This document shows positions 53,140-64,000 of a DNA stretch of 64,000 nt, in pieces (position 1 is the first letter of the stretch; the number at the start of each line of letters is the position of its first letter). The stretch is from Asterias rubens. Its lineage: Eukaryota > Echinodermata > Asteroidea > Forcipulatida > Asteriidae. The translations under genes were made by a program, and so were the position numbers. The notes under the pieces are model-generated. The model saw nothing but the letters and a program-made list of their open reading frames with translations, searched no databases and was not told where the DNA came from. The stretch lies in contig NC_047070.1 in assembly GCF_902459465.1 (NCBI RefSeq), forward strand, positions 10,646,001 to 10,710,000. Direction: 5' to 3'.

Positions 53140-53721
53140 TTCCGTGTTAGAATTCCTGTGACATGCATTATGGATTTTTGCGTCACATCACATTAGATGA
53201 CCGGAACAAAAGTCTCCCGTACTTAGATGCAGGGTGATGTATCTTTAGCCAATGTGGATGCAGTAATGTGTTTTTCCTCCATACAAATGATAATAATCAA
53301 ACTCAAAATGAAGACAGTCTGGTACCTCACGTCTTTTTGTAGGAGAATCAACATTTGCAGCAGCTTTTATAGATATACATGTAGGACACTAGACTAAGAT
53401 GGCTTGTGCTTGAGGGTTGTCAACGTCTTGAGACTCTATGCTGAAAATTGAATCGAAAGAAAGTTAAGTCAAGAGAAAATTGCTCATCTTTTTAAAGATC
53501 TGCTTGATTACAGGAATCAAATTATTCGGTTAGTTGGTTAAAGGCCATTCCCCCGCCTGAAGTACTTGTGATTAACAATATTTGTCTATGACAGCAGAAC
53601 ATAGTTTAGCAGATTTAGAAAATTGACCAAATTGTTTATGGAGTCTTATTTTTCTAAAGAAAATAATATAATTACTATACTATGTAAAGTTCAGTGTTTA
53701 GGACGTCTTATTTAAACTGAC

Positions 53722-54022
53722 CTTCAAAGGCACTGGACACGTTTAGTAATTGTTAAAGACCAGTATTCTCATTTGTTGTATCCTAAAAAATGCATAAAAT
53801 AACAAATCTGTGAAGACTTGGCCAAATTGGTCATAGAAGGTTTTTGATACCTGGGGTAGACTAAAATATTTTAGTGAGAAGTCACCCCTTTCTCAAAAAC
53901 TATGTTATTTGAGAGGTAGTCCTTTCTCACAATGTTTAATACTATCAACAGCTTGTTGCTTGTTACCAACTAAGTTTTTATATATATATGTTGAGATTGC
54001 CAAACGTGTCCAGTGCCTTTAA
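53722..54022 (-). mobile_element. MITE family A, diverged
   Basis: Ends CAAAGGCACTGGACAC and GTGTCCAGTGCCTTTAA. The interior is shortened. Confidence 0.7.
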
Positions 54023-54159
54023 ATGGACAAGTAGAAAAAGTTTTGTAGAAAAAGAGGATATTAACCCTTTAGAGACTATGTCTGCCGCAGGTGGTTTGAA
54101 CCAAAATGAAAAAAAAGTGGCTGGAAGTGACTCTAGTACAAAAATGCATTAATTAGGCC

Positions 54160-54680
54160 TCAAGTGGATGGTACCAAAATGGCAAAAGTGGCCACAAGTG
54201 GCTGGCACCAAAATGGTAAGATTGGCTACAAGTGGCTGGTACCAAAATGGCAAGATTGGCCACAAGTGGCTGGTACCAAAATGCTAAGTGAGGCCACAAG
54301 TGGCTGGTACCAAAATGCTAAGTGAGGCCACAAGTGGCTGGTACCAAAATGCTAAGTGAGGCCACAAGTGGCTGGTACCAAAATGCAATCGCGGCCACAA
54401 GTGACTGGTACCAAAATGGCAAGATTAGCCACAAGTGGCTGGTACCAAATTGCCATAGCAGCCACAAATGGCTGTTACCAAAATGCCAAGCGCATCAAAA
54501 TGCCAATAGTGGCCACAAGTGGCTTGTACCAAAATCGTAATGGCAAGAGCAGCTACAAGTGGCTGGTACCAAAATGGCAAGATTGGCTACAGGTGGCTGG
54601 TACAAAAAAAGGCTTGTACTAAAATGGCCATAGTAGTCGCAAGTGGCTTGTATCAAAACGCAAATAGCAGCCACAAACAG
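54160..54680 (+). repeat. Minisatellite, unit about 34 bp, about 14 copies
   Basis: Unit core CCACAAGTGGCTGGTACCAA. Perfect 34-bp spacing holds at 54288, 54322 and 54356, with degenerate copies outside. It is open in some frames (SGWYQNAI-like) but has no sign of coding. Confidence 0.88.
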
Positions 54681-54769
54681 TCATAAGATCTGACCTACTT
54701 TCACAGAACCAAAGTGGTCAAAGTTAATGTCATTTCCCAAGTTCTGTGAAATGTTTGGTCACATTATTG

Positions 54770-55157
54770 TTAAAGGCAGTGGACACTATTGGTAATTGTC
54801 AAAGACTAGCCTTCACAGTTGGTGTATCTCAACATATGCATAAAATAACAAACCTGTGAAAATTTGAGCTCAATCGATCATCGAAGTTGCGAGATAATAA
54901 TGAAAGAAAAAAACACCCTTGTCACACGAAGTTGTGTGCGTTTAGATGGTTGATTTCGAGACCTCAAGTTCTAAATCTGAGGTCTCGAAATCAAATTTGT
55001 AAATAAATTACTTCTTTCTCGGAAACTATGGCACTTCAGAGGAAGCTGTTTCTCACAATGTTTTATACCATCAACCTCTCCCCATTACTTGTCACCAAGA
55101 AAGGTTTCATGCTAATAATTAATTTGAGTAATTACCAATTGTGTCCACTGCCTTTAA
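54770..55157 (-). mobile_element. MITE family A, inverted, intact
   Basis: TTAA at both borders, ends TTAAAGGCAGTGGACAC and GTGTCCACTGCCTTTAA. Confidence 0.88.
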
Positions 55158-55925
55158 TGAAATGAGTGGTCTCTAAAGCGCTAAATAAGGGCCAGAAGAT
55201 AAACTTTTCAAAATTAATTTTAGTATCTGCGTACCCATATTTTACCTTACCTTATTTTTGATCATCCTTCTTTTCAAAGTATTCATGAAAACTGAATAGA
55301 GTTTGTAATTATGAAAAAACATCTTAATTTTTATTAAAAATTATGCAATTGTCTCCTCCGGCTTTGTAAATTGATCAGCATTCTGTGCAATTAAGCGACT
55401 GAAAAATTAATTATTACCTGTTTTTTGTGTGCAACAAATTGTATTATAAATGAATATTGAATATGAATATAAATCATTCATGAGTGACATTGGTAGAAAA
55501 TATAATAGATGGAAGAGTGTTTCTTCGGGTGTGTATTTTTGACTGGGTGCTCCATTATAAAAATTATTCTTTTGAAAATGTTGGAGGGTATGATGAACTT
55601 CCTTGGTGACAGTGTACTGGTTGTCAGGAGCCACTAGTGTGGGCGTGGACACAATGTTTTTCTCAGAGCCGTATATTTGGGAGTTACGAAAACTTGCAAT
55701 TAGGCCCCATTTAGTGCTCCTAAAAATGCTTGGGCGAACAAGTGGTGCCAGACTAGTCCTGCTGTTGTGTTGTGCTGCATTTGGAGACAAAATGGCGTCC
55801 AGCAACCACGTGACCAAAGAAAACTGGTCCCTCTCTCAATATACAGCTGTGGTTTTTCTCCATTCTACTTTGTACCAGTAGTATCAAACTGGGGGAATGA
55901 TGTACTGTGCATTCCAGCCTTGAGG

Positions 55926-56129
55926 TAGACTTGTGGACAAAGCGTTAATGGTCCCACGCGGTGAGATAGTCAAGGTTTGGCAGTGCCATGGCGAGACCAC
56001 GAACTGCTGGTTGCCCACTTCTACTCCCCATTAATTTGGACCGTAGTCGTGACAGCAGTTGCGGGAATCGCGGGGAGAGTCGGAAGGCTATCACCGCGAC
56101 AGACATTTAACGACTTGTCCACAAGTCTA
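55926..56129. mobile_element. MITE, 204 bp, with 9-bp TSD
   Basis: Ends TAGACTTGTGGACAAAGC and ACTTGTCCACAAGTCTA are inverted. GCCTTGAGG flanks it on both sides (55917-55925 and 56130-56138). A 9-bp duplication is typical of Mutator-like elements. Confidence 0.85.
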
Positions 56130-56739
56130 GCCTTGAGGACAATTCATGTACACTGCCTTTTTAGCTGTATGGCAAATTTCAATGGCCATTTGGCCCTTTT
56201 TTACCATTCCAGGCAGTCTATGTAGAACTCATAATTGGTACTTGTACTTATGAATCATATCGTACTGGTATTTTGCTTGGAAAATTCTTGCACTCTGTAC
56301 TCAACTGAAAAATAGCATATATTTAAAAATCATGTTCTCAATAATTGACTGAAAATGAATTCAGACTTGATTTCTAGCCTTGTGGTCGAAAAAGCACTTT
56401 CATTAAAATGTGCATTAAATTTTCTGATACTTCTTTCTGATTTTCTTGAACCAGAATTGATTATGGTTGTAGGGCAACACCACTGCCTATTGGTGGGCTG
56501 ACGTGCCTGTGCGCATCTGTGTACAGACCTTAACCGATAGAAAACAATCCTCTGGAACCAGACGATTGCAAACTAGCTCATTCATGAACATGACAAACTT
56601 GTGTTTTCTGTGTCACTTCATTCGATATTGAGTGTTGAAGGAAAATAAATCAGCAAATGGCAGTACAAGATTAGCATCAAACTTGTAGAAGAAAGTTTTT
56701 TAGTAAAATTTCAATTTGTTTTCCTTACGTTTATGAAAC

Positions 56740-56981
56740 TTAAAGGATTATTACAGAATTGGTTTGGAAACAAAACAATTGCTGGCAGTGTGTACTTTTT
56801 GCAAACCACCATGTATATAACCTGGCAAACCTGTAGAAGTTTGAGAGCAATCGGCCATCTGGGTCACACACAAAAATGGTGAAAATTCTATAACACTTTT
56901 TTGCGACATCGACGTAAGTTTTATGCATATCTGTGACCTTCACGATTTTTGTTTCTTACCAATTCTGTAACGTTCCTTTAA
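56740..56981 (+). mobile_element. MITE family C, internally deleted
   Basis: TTAAAGGATTATTACAGAAT and ATTCTGTAACGTTCCTTTAA ends. About 140 bp shorter than 13122-13506. Confidence 0.75.
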
Positions 56982-58319
56982 TTTTAGGAGAACCCAAATA
57001 TTCAGTGACATCATTAGGTCAGTATTTAAGACACTTGTTTGTCATTGTAAATAAGATACTGTATCAATGTAATGGTAGCCATTTTATATGTGTATTCTTT
57101 CCTTAGTGGCCTAAGACTCCTGTACAGCAGCTCTAAAGTAAATGGTGTCAGCCATTTTGAAGGCCAGTCCCATACTTGCCAGCATGACTGTGCATGATGA
57201 GTAATCTCAAAAAGTAGAAAATAAAGAACAGAAAATGCTTCTGATCACAAATTTATTCTCTTATCAATTTGTGTTTTTAATATTTATAAAATGGCACGAC
57301 TTCTTGGAAGTGGTCTTTATCAGTTGGAAGTGGTCTTTATATTATCCCTCTTACGGACAATGTCATACAGAGCAACAGGCAAACAATTAAAGGCAATTAA
57401 TCTCCAGGAAGAAAAACATTTCAATCAATCAATCAGTTTATTTCCACAGTATCAAAATCACAATCAAAGTAGAAACAAAGACAAATGTAAGTTGGAAGTT
57501 AAAAGAGGGAAAGTTGTTTGATAAGATTAATTAAGTGAAGAATAAAGCGTGGACATTTATGAAACTGTGGAGGGACCCACAAAAAGCAAGCTTGGTTATG
57601 GGTCCCTGATGAGCAAGCTTGAGCCGATAATTATTTTGATTCACATGTTAATTCCCCCATCTTTGTCTTGGGATGGATACCAACAGAAAAATGCGTGTTG
57701 AAGGCCTACTACCCATAATATTGTGATCGTTGTGCATGCAGTGCGTTGCCTTCAAATGGCTATAAAAATTGCCCAGTGTGAAAAGCAAGTCCTATTATAT
57801 AATGCAATGCGTGCAAATGTAGCGTTGGTGTATGCTGATCATTTTCAGTAGTGAACTAAAAATACTTTAAACATACTCGACTCGTTTTGCTTTTTATGTC
57901 CATTATTGTTCCTTCTGTCGTGCATCTGAGGGCTATAAACCCACAAAGCTAAATGCAATCTAGCCCCATAAAAAATAGTATAATCCACTCTATATAAGTA
58001 ATAATATAAGGATATGGAGTTGATTGGACCAATTCATGGGGCTAAACGCAATCCAACAATTCATAAGGGCCTTATATTGTTAAATATTCTAGTTTTTTAG
58101 TCAATCTGTGGTTTTACCTAGACACAATTGCAACAGAAATAATTTCCCGCCAAATAAACATATTTAACAAAAAAGTAGGAAAAGGAAGAAGGGAAAATAC
58201 AAAGTGAAAATAAATTAAAAATGGCCGCTTTTGCTTTTAAATTTCCACCATAGAGTTATATATAACTCTATGATTTCCACACACAAAATTTTTGAGCTGA
58301 CATTTCCAAATTCGCCAAA

Positions 58320-58860
58320 CGTGTTACCCCCGCCTCCCACCCCGGGGCCGCGGCCGGGCCCGCCCATCGATTGCGAACTGTGTCTGATAGCGCCCTCTGT
58401 TGAGGTTACGGAAAGGGCCTTTCCAAAACCACAGTTTCAGCTTCGGATTTGGCTTAATTCGTTTTCTCGTCTGAAGCCCTGGATGTGTATTAACAAAGCA
58501 CCCGCAATTTGTCAAAACAACCGCGGGGCCAAGCTCGTCTGAGCCGAATCCAGAGCTGAAGCCGTGGTTTCGAAAAGGGCGTATGGGGAACTGCTGACAG
58601 CAGGATCGGATTGTGAGCGAGATCGTCACTGCGATCGACGTCAGTTATCGATCGTCAGTTATCGATCGTCGCCCCGCCGGCGTCGTCGATCGGTGGTGTT
58701 GTAGACAGTCCAGATTTCCGTACCAGTCGTCGGTCCATGGCATGGTCAGTAGTATAGTCAGTGCAGTGTCATCGGCCGGCAGTTAACGATAGGTTTTCTT
58801 CCGTCCATACAGTACAGGAAGCAGCTGCAGCTTGACGTGAATTTGGATGATTGATGGTGA
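58320..58860. promoter_or_regulatory. CpG-rich patch, possible promoter or first exon
   Basis: Strongly GC- and CpG-rich (CCCCGGGGCCGCGGCCGGGC; repeated ATCGATCGTC words at 58645-58690) in an otherwise AT-rich window. ATTGATG|GTGAGG at about 58850 resembles a splice donor on the + strand. No gene is assigned. Confidence 0.3.
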
Positions 58861-58935
58861 GGATTTGTCTGGAAAAACGTCCGTAATTCTGTACAGTAAC
58901 CACTTTTTTTTTCATAATATTAAGAAAAACAAATT

Positions 58936-59067
58936 GGAAAAGTTTCCGTATGGCGCCACCACTTTTTCATTCGATATGAAATATATAGTATCTAATTTAC
59001 CTCAATGAGATATCCCTTTTTCTAAAAATGAGTGAAAAAGTGGTGGCGCCATACGGAAAGTTATCCA
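58936..59067 (+). mobile_element. Short MITE, GCGCCACCAC family
   Basis: Same orientation and length as 1103-1233, with both inverted ends intact. Confidence 0.78.
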
Positions 59068-59244
59068 ACAAATTGCCTATCTTTAGACTTGTATATTATT
59101 AGTAAACTCGCCGAGGCGAAATCTTCCAACGTAAACAAGTCATGTGTGTGAAGTGGTTGCAGGATACCGAAATCTTTCGCCATTATTATTTCTTAACCAC
59201 TCTTTCACAGAGGGATAGGTCATTTATTTAAGGTTTAATTAGAG

Positions 59245-59309
59245 TATATTTTTTTCATGACGAATGAAAAAGTGGTGGCAGGATATTGACTATTGAAACT
59301 TTTCCGTAG
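59245..59309 (+). mobile_element. GCGCCACCAC MITE, right-end fragment
   Basis: Contains CGAATGAAAAAGTGGTGGC and ACTTTTCCGTAGG, the remains of one end. Confidence 0.5.
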
Positions 59310-60330
59310 GAAGTACCTGTGGCTGCCAGCACAGGGGCGAAAAGGGGTGTTTAATACAAATTACAACACTTGGACTTCAGGCACAAACCGCATTATTTGT
59401 GCACGTGCACTAGGTGTGAACAGCGCCTGTAAGCCATGATGGTAGGGAGGTCGACGGAAAGGCCTCAATCGTGATTTGTATCTGTTAGTACATGAAAAGT
59501 GCTTGTGAAAACTCACCCAAATAAGGCCGAGTAAAAAAAAAAACATGTTTAGCGTCCGGGTTTCTAAAAAAAAGGAAGGAGGAGGGGCTTTTTATTTTTT
59601 ATTTTTTATTTTCAAGATGGCCGCCATTCTTTTAAAAATTTCAAATATACATTGTTTTTCTACTGTTCAAACACAAAATTCATAAAAGAAACATGTTGGA
59701 CAAGACATTGAACACGTTTACAGTGGTTTTATTTGTTTTTTGTCAACGTAATTGCAAATTAAAAGGCAAGATTATCAAGAAAGATGCATCAAATAAAACT
59801 CATGAGTGAAAGTTTGAGTTGAAAAATGCAGTGCCTACTTATTGAGTAAACTGCGAAAAACTGTCACGGTTTTTCCATCAAATGCATCCACGTTCAACGA
59901 GCTGACAGTGGGTACCAACCTCATCTCTGGCTGTATTGAGGGCAGCATTCCAACGGACACCATGGAAATTTCTCAAAAACGCCTGCAGGCAATTTTGGAG
60001 ATTCAAAGTTTTCTACATTATGTACATAATTTGTTAGTGTTTTTTATCAACAGGGGAAATAGACAAAATAATTTTGCTGGATGCTTACTACCACCAAGTA
60101 TGCTTTCGGATAAAAAGTAATCTATTTCTTAAAACTGTGGAGATGCAGGCAAAAATCAATTTAACGTTAAAAAATAGAACTAAATTGAACTTGAGGTTCC
60201 AATCTGTGTTCTGTGCTCTTTTTTTAATATTCCAAACATTGTGAACCAGATTTGAAAAGTAAAACTTTAAGTGTTAAAAGATCATACAACACTTGGTTCT
60301 TTCCTTGCTGAAGGAATGCAGTAAAATGAC

Positions 60331-60699
60331 CTACTGTGGTCGAGGATTAAAGGCCCTAGTGTTCTTCTTGTGAGGATTCTTGCCTGCATCTCTACACTCA
60401 TTACACAGAGGGTAGTTCCCATCCCCAGTGATAAGATCGTGTTCACTTCCACAAAAAAAGCACAGAGGGTCGTCAAAAGTAACATAGTATGGTGCTTCTA
60501 TTGGCAAGTCACAGGTGAGTTTATCGTTGACGTAGACTACATTGAAGACAGACTCTTCATCACCATCAGTAGAAACATCTTGAAAGCATGTGCCACAAGA
60601 GAAGGCCAACAATTCCAGTTCCCGCTCTAGTTGCCGCCTTTGCTCAGGTTTTAGAACTCGTGCTGCATAGCACACTCTCCACTTGAGGCATTCTCCACA
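60331..60699 (-). CDS. DDE-like gene, last exon (Cys-rich tail)
   Basis: 122 residues from CGECLKWRVCYAARVLKPEQ to a basic end and stop. Four cysteine pairs suggest zinc binding. Minus-strand acceptor TTATTTTCCCAG. Confidence 0.75.
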   Translation of the reverse strand, partial: CGECLKWRVCYAARVLKPEQRRQLERELELLAFSCGTCFQDVSTDGDEESVFNVVYVNDKLTCDLPIEAPYYVTFDDPLCFFCGSEHDLITGDGNYPLCNECRDAGKNPHKKNTRAFNPRPQ

Positions 60700-63600
60700 C
60701 TGGGAAAATAAAATTGTCAAACATAAAATGAACATTCCATATTTGTTAATCTTAAATGTTATTCCAGCTATATTAAAAGGATTGGTGCCATTATTTTCTT
60801 GCATTTCTTGAAGGAACTCTTACTCTTCCAATGCAACACTTGGGACTCACAACAACAACATTTCTTATTGACATACTATTCCATCCAAGCCTCCCCAAGT
60901 TCCCATCAATCATTTTGATTAAACCTGTATATTTTTTATATGAAAGTTCAGACACAATGAAAGGGCCAATTTTCAAAAAAAGGGTTAAATCCATTATTTG
61001 CTCTGTGAAAAATTCTACATTGTAAATGTCATGTCAGCTGAAAAGTGTATTTTGAATCATCTCAATATTAGGAATGACAACATAATAACTGGGAAAAAAA
61101 ATCTCTTTTTGAACTTGACACGTCCAATTCAATCACGAAGCATAGTTAACAAAAAATATTTAAAAAAAATACAAAGAAATAGGTCTACCATCACCTGTAT
61201 TTACGAACACGGTTTACAAAGTGTTACAATTAAATGTAACTCAAAGGCCTACCTGTACGACCATCTTTACATTCTTTGACTTCTGCGACGAGGGGGAGAA
61301 AGGCATCCTGTGGTGTTGGGCAGCCTGTTGCAACTTGGATGGTATGTGCGTCTCCAGACCAATCTCTTCCTTACCATACAAATCCTGTTTGTAAATACAA
61401 AAATTGTTAGGGTGTTGTAAACAACTAATTTTTTTATTCAAAGATGCCATTTTAAAGGCAAATCACAGTGCAGTAAACCATTGCATGTAAGATCGCTTCA
61501 AGAATTTCTCGATCAAAAATGTGAAAAGTCTAAAATTGTATTTGATTGGGACAATGTACTTATCATTTAAATGTGGTGAGGTAAGAGTTTTACAGGAGCA
61601 AAGGAGATTCTTGCTGGTAAACTTTATGTTGTACCATCAGGTTGATTGGTCAAACAGGTGAATTTTAATGAATATAATGTGGTATTCACGTACACTTCTC
61701 AAAAAGTTACTCAATTTGGTTAAGGCCTCACCTCAAAGTGTTTGTATTTCTCCTGCTGTGGGACAGGGAAAGGGAGATGGTGAAGCTTCACAAAAGTATC
61801 TGGAGAGGTTCTAGGCAGACCACATACGCAATCTTGTGCTCCACATTTGTTTATGCTGAATTGATATTGCCCACATAAACAATGCTTCTTCATGAACTCT
61901 TTCATCTGCTCTGTCAGCTTACAAGGACGAGATGAGTCCAGCAGGATGTCAGAATCAAACTCCTCGTCTATTTTCTTTAACTGGGATACAAACTCCACCA
62001 TTTCCTCTTTTGATGCTGCTGAAAACACTTTAAATTTCTGTCCCTTCAGCTGAAGCCTTGAAAACACATTGCCAAGAAGTAACTTGGTGGGCTTGATGCA
62101 TTCCATAACTTCTGCTTTGAGAGTTGGCTCCTTCTTTGACATTTCTCGGATTGCCTTCATGTTATTAGCAGACTTAATTTTATGCTCCATCGTGGCCATT
62201 TCAGTTCTCATGACACCAACACCTTGTAATCCCAAATTCAAGTTTGACATCACTCGTTCTGCTGGATTTTTCCAGCTGTGGTGTGGAGGCGTCTGCACTG
62301 AGATCAACATGTCTAAGTTTCGCTCCAAGAAGTACGCAACCTGGGCTAACTGTGTTCTAGCAAAGCGGATGTTATGATCAGGACCACCATCGTGGTAATG
62401 GCATTCCACAGGATTGTCTTTTGACAGTAACTTGTTGAGCTCACAAGCATGCCGAGCTGCAGATGATGGCTCGAAGCAGTTTTCCTTCAGGCCGACATGG
62501 ACTTGACCAGTGTAGAATGAGCCTTCAATGTCCTCTGGAATGTTGACATTAAAGCTCACAGAAGGACTCAACGAAAATCTGGTAAAATCGTGATCTGCAA
62601 CGGTCATCATCTGCTTCATGCCAACCACTACTTGTTTGCCCCGTTCAACAGCTGCAACAGGAAAGTTCGGTTCCCCAACCTTCACAGTGTGCTTGTCGTC
62701 TTGACAAACAAAGCTCGTGATGTTGCGGAACTTGACTGCAAATTCTTTCTGGTAGCGAAAAACTGCCGAGGCATAGTAGACATCTGCATGATGTTTCCTG
62801 TGTTGTCGGGCTGCAACCATCATCTTTACTTTCACCCTACCAGTATTTTTCATGGCTGCTGCTGATGTCTTACTTGGCCAGAACTGTAAACGAAGCCATT
62901 GTACAGATGGTGTTGCAATCCCCTCATCACATTCTGCAGCCACTTGTTCATGTAGATCTCTAGTGCTGATGGCCATTGCCAGATGAGTAACTGCTTGCCC
63001 ATCTTCATCCACAGGGTCGTGTCGTCTCTCATCGACTGCTGTCTCCAGCTTACTTGCTACATACTCCTGACATTTTACTAAAAATTCATTGTACTGTTGT
63101 GGACGGCCAGAGTTGAGTCTCAAGTCCCAAATTAAATCCGGGTCTTCATCATCCAGTATCTGACGGATCCTATCATCAACCTCAGCTTCAGATAAGCAAC
63201 TCGCTGAAGAACAATCTCCTGTCAGACGACGATAGGCTTCTCGTAACGGTCCAACTTTTGTTCCAGTTACTTGACCAAAACTTGCTATGAAGTCACGTCG
63301 CATGGCACGGCTGTGGAAGATAGGCAGCTCTTTGTTTAGCTTCACTTTGTTGTCGTCATTAGCTTGCTGAATCTTTGTATCTGAATCTGTGGCATTTATT
63401 GTCCAAATGAAGTGCAAATGTGAAGGACCTCCTGTGTATGTGTATCGCACTGTCTTGCATGGAAACACTAAGTCATTGATGAATTCATTCCTGCGTCTCC
63501 TATCAGTGGGTGCATATTCATTAGCAAAGATCGGTTCATATGGTTGATTATGCTGTAGTGCATCATGAAGTGTTCTATATCGGGCCGACTTTGTTGGGGT

Positions 63601-64000
63601 TATCCATTGTGGTGAATAGATTTCCCACTCATGTGTGTCCGTTCTAGCTACTTTTTTTGCATGCACTTCTTGCGAAGCATCAACTTGCTGTTCCAAGTAT
63701 GATGAATACTTCCCGAGATTTTCAGCAAGATGTAGTAGGCTTTCTCTCACTGACCTCCACATCTGTTTTTTCATGAATGCTTTGGTACACAACTCAAACA
63801 GCATATGTGACAACTCAACCACCTTCTGCTTAGAAAGATTACGACATATCCGTTTTCGATGTTTTGCTTTTTCTGGTCTATTGTAGTCAACGAACTGATC
63901 AAACATGGCTGGCACATGACAACTCCGGCCATTTAGTTTGTGTCTATGCCCATCAAGTTCCCACATGACATCAGCTAGAATAGACACAAAGCATTTTCCT
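60331..64000 (-). CDS. Uncharacterised protein with DDE-transposase-like core, 5' end outside window
   Basis: Three minus-strand exons (61732-64000, 61253-61384, 60331-60699) join in phase 0 with GT-AG borders and give at least 922 aa; the frame is still open at the right edge. The core has spaced acidic residues typical of an RNase H-fold transposase. D is in CQDDKH (62698-62700), D in YHDGGPDHN (62389-62391), about 102 residues on, and E in SWKNPAERVMS (62257-62259), about 43 residues further. Cysteine clusters follow: CLCGQYQFSINKCG and CVCG (61815-61895), CGECLKWRVC, SCGTC, CFFCG and CNEC. I recall a widespread, unnamed family in sponges, cnidarians and other invertebrates with this same order. 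Whether it is an active element or a domesticated gene is unknown. No terminal inverted repeats were found on the visible side. Confidence 0.75.
61253..61384 (-). CDS. DDE-like gene, middle exon
   Basis: 132 nt encode DLYGKEEIGLETHIPSKLQQ through SQKSKNVKMVVQ. Minus-strand acceptor TTACAAACAG, donor TACAG|GTAGGC. Confidence 0.75.
61732..64000 (-). CDS. DDE-like gene, large exon (partial at 5' side)
   Basis: 756 complete codons are visible, beginning GKCFVSILADVMWELDGHR at the window edge and ending KYKHFE. The donor on the minus strand is TTTGAG|GTGAGG. All three putative catalytic acidic residues lie here. Confidence 0.8.

Larger units (their letters stand above)
52641..60330. other. Intergenic region between IDE and the DDE-like gene (includes both 3' UTRs)
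   Basis: The genes converge here. The first part is the IDE 3' UTR of unknown length. Apart from the listed repeats, 55160-55900, 57000-58200 and 59310-60330 show nothing I can assign. The short frames present lack family resemblance or splice context. Confidence 0.55.

Noticed and set aside
55603-55881. 92-codon ORF on the + strand
   Set aside because: No family resemblance. A same-size frame exists on the other strand, and the text (AAAATGGCGTCC, CACGTGAC) is more like promoter or repeat sequence.

Overview
The window is invertebrate animal genomic DNA, AT-rich and dense in repeats, with spliced genes. Protein similarity, short introns and the repeat types (tRNA-derived SINEs, many TTAA-flanked MITEs, fold-back elements) suggest a marine deuterostome, most likely an echinoderm. 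That placement is an inference, and no species can be named from sequence alone.

Three protein genes can be supported. (1) MARCHF5, a mitochondrial RING-CH ubiquitin ligase, lies on the + strand at 5227-15138. It has four coding exons and predicts 293 aa. (2) IDE, insulin-degrading enzyme (an M16 zinc metalloprotease), lies on the + strand at 23832-52640. It has 24 coding exons joined in consistent phase and predicts 1031 aa. The protein has a mitochondrial-type leader, a second well-placed Met, an inverted HxxEH zinc site and a C-terminal SKL peroxisomal signal. (3) An uncharacterised protein with a DDE-transposase-like core lies on the - strand from 60331 past the right edge, with three exons visible. 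MARCHF5 and IDE are also close neighbours in vertebrates (human 10q23), so this looks like an old linkage.

Layout: 1-5226 is intergenic (hairpin, MITEs). 5227-15138 is MARCHF5, whose introns hold MITEs, a 162-bp tandem repeat and a 1.5-kb hAT-like insertion. 15139-23831 is intergenic and dominated by a 1.7-kb satellite of 33-bp units. 23832-52640 is IDE, whose introns are almost entirely mobile-element debris, SINEs, a LINE end and minisatellites. 52641-60330 is intergenic (a 34-bp minisatellite, MITEs, a CpG-rich patch). 60331-64000 is the DDE-like gene.

The most unusual object is at the end of IDE exon 22. The last exon bases, the 5' splice site and the first 11 bp of a neighbouring MITE have been amplified together into 28 tandem 48-bp units. 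Seventeen units keep a GT donor and eleven carry GA instead. The unit is a multiple of three and contains no stop, so any of the repeated donors would keep the IDE frame and simply add 16-residue blocks. Other points of interest are three unrelated insertions in the same few terminal bases of one MITE family, loss of several redox-sensitive cysteines in IDE, and an exon 14 acceptor that abuts a SINE tail.
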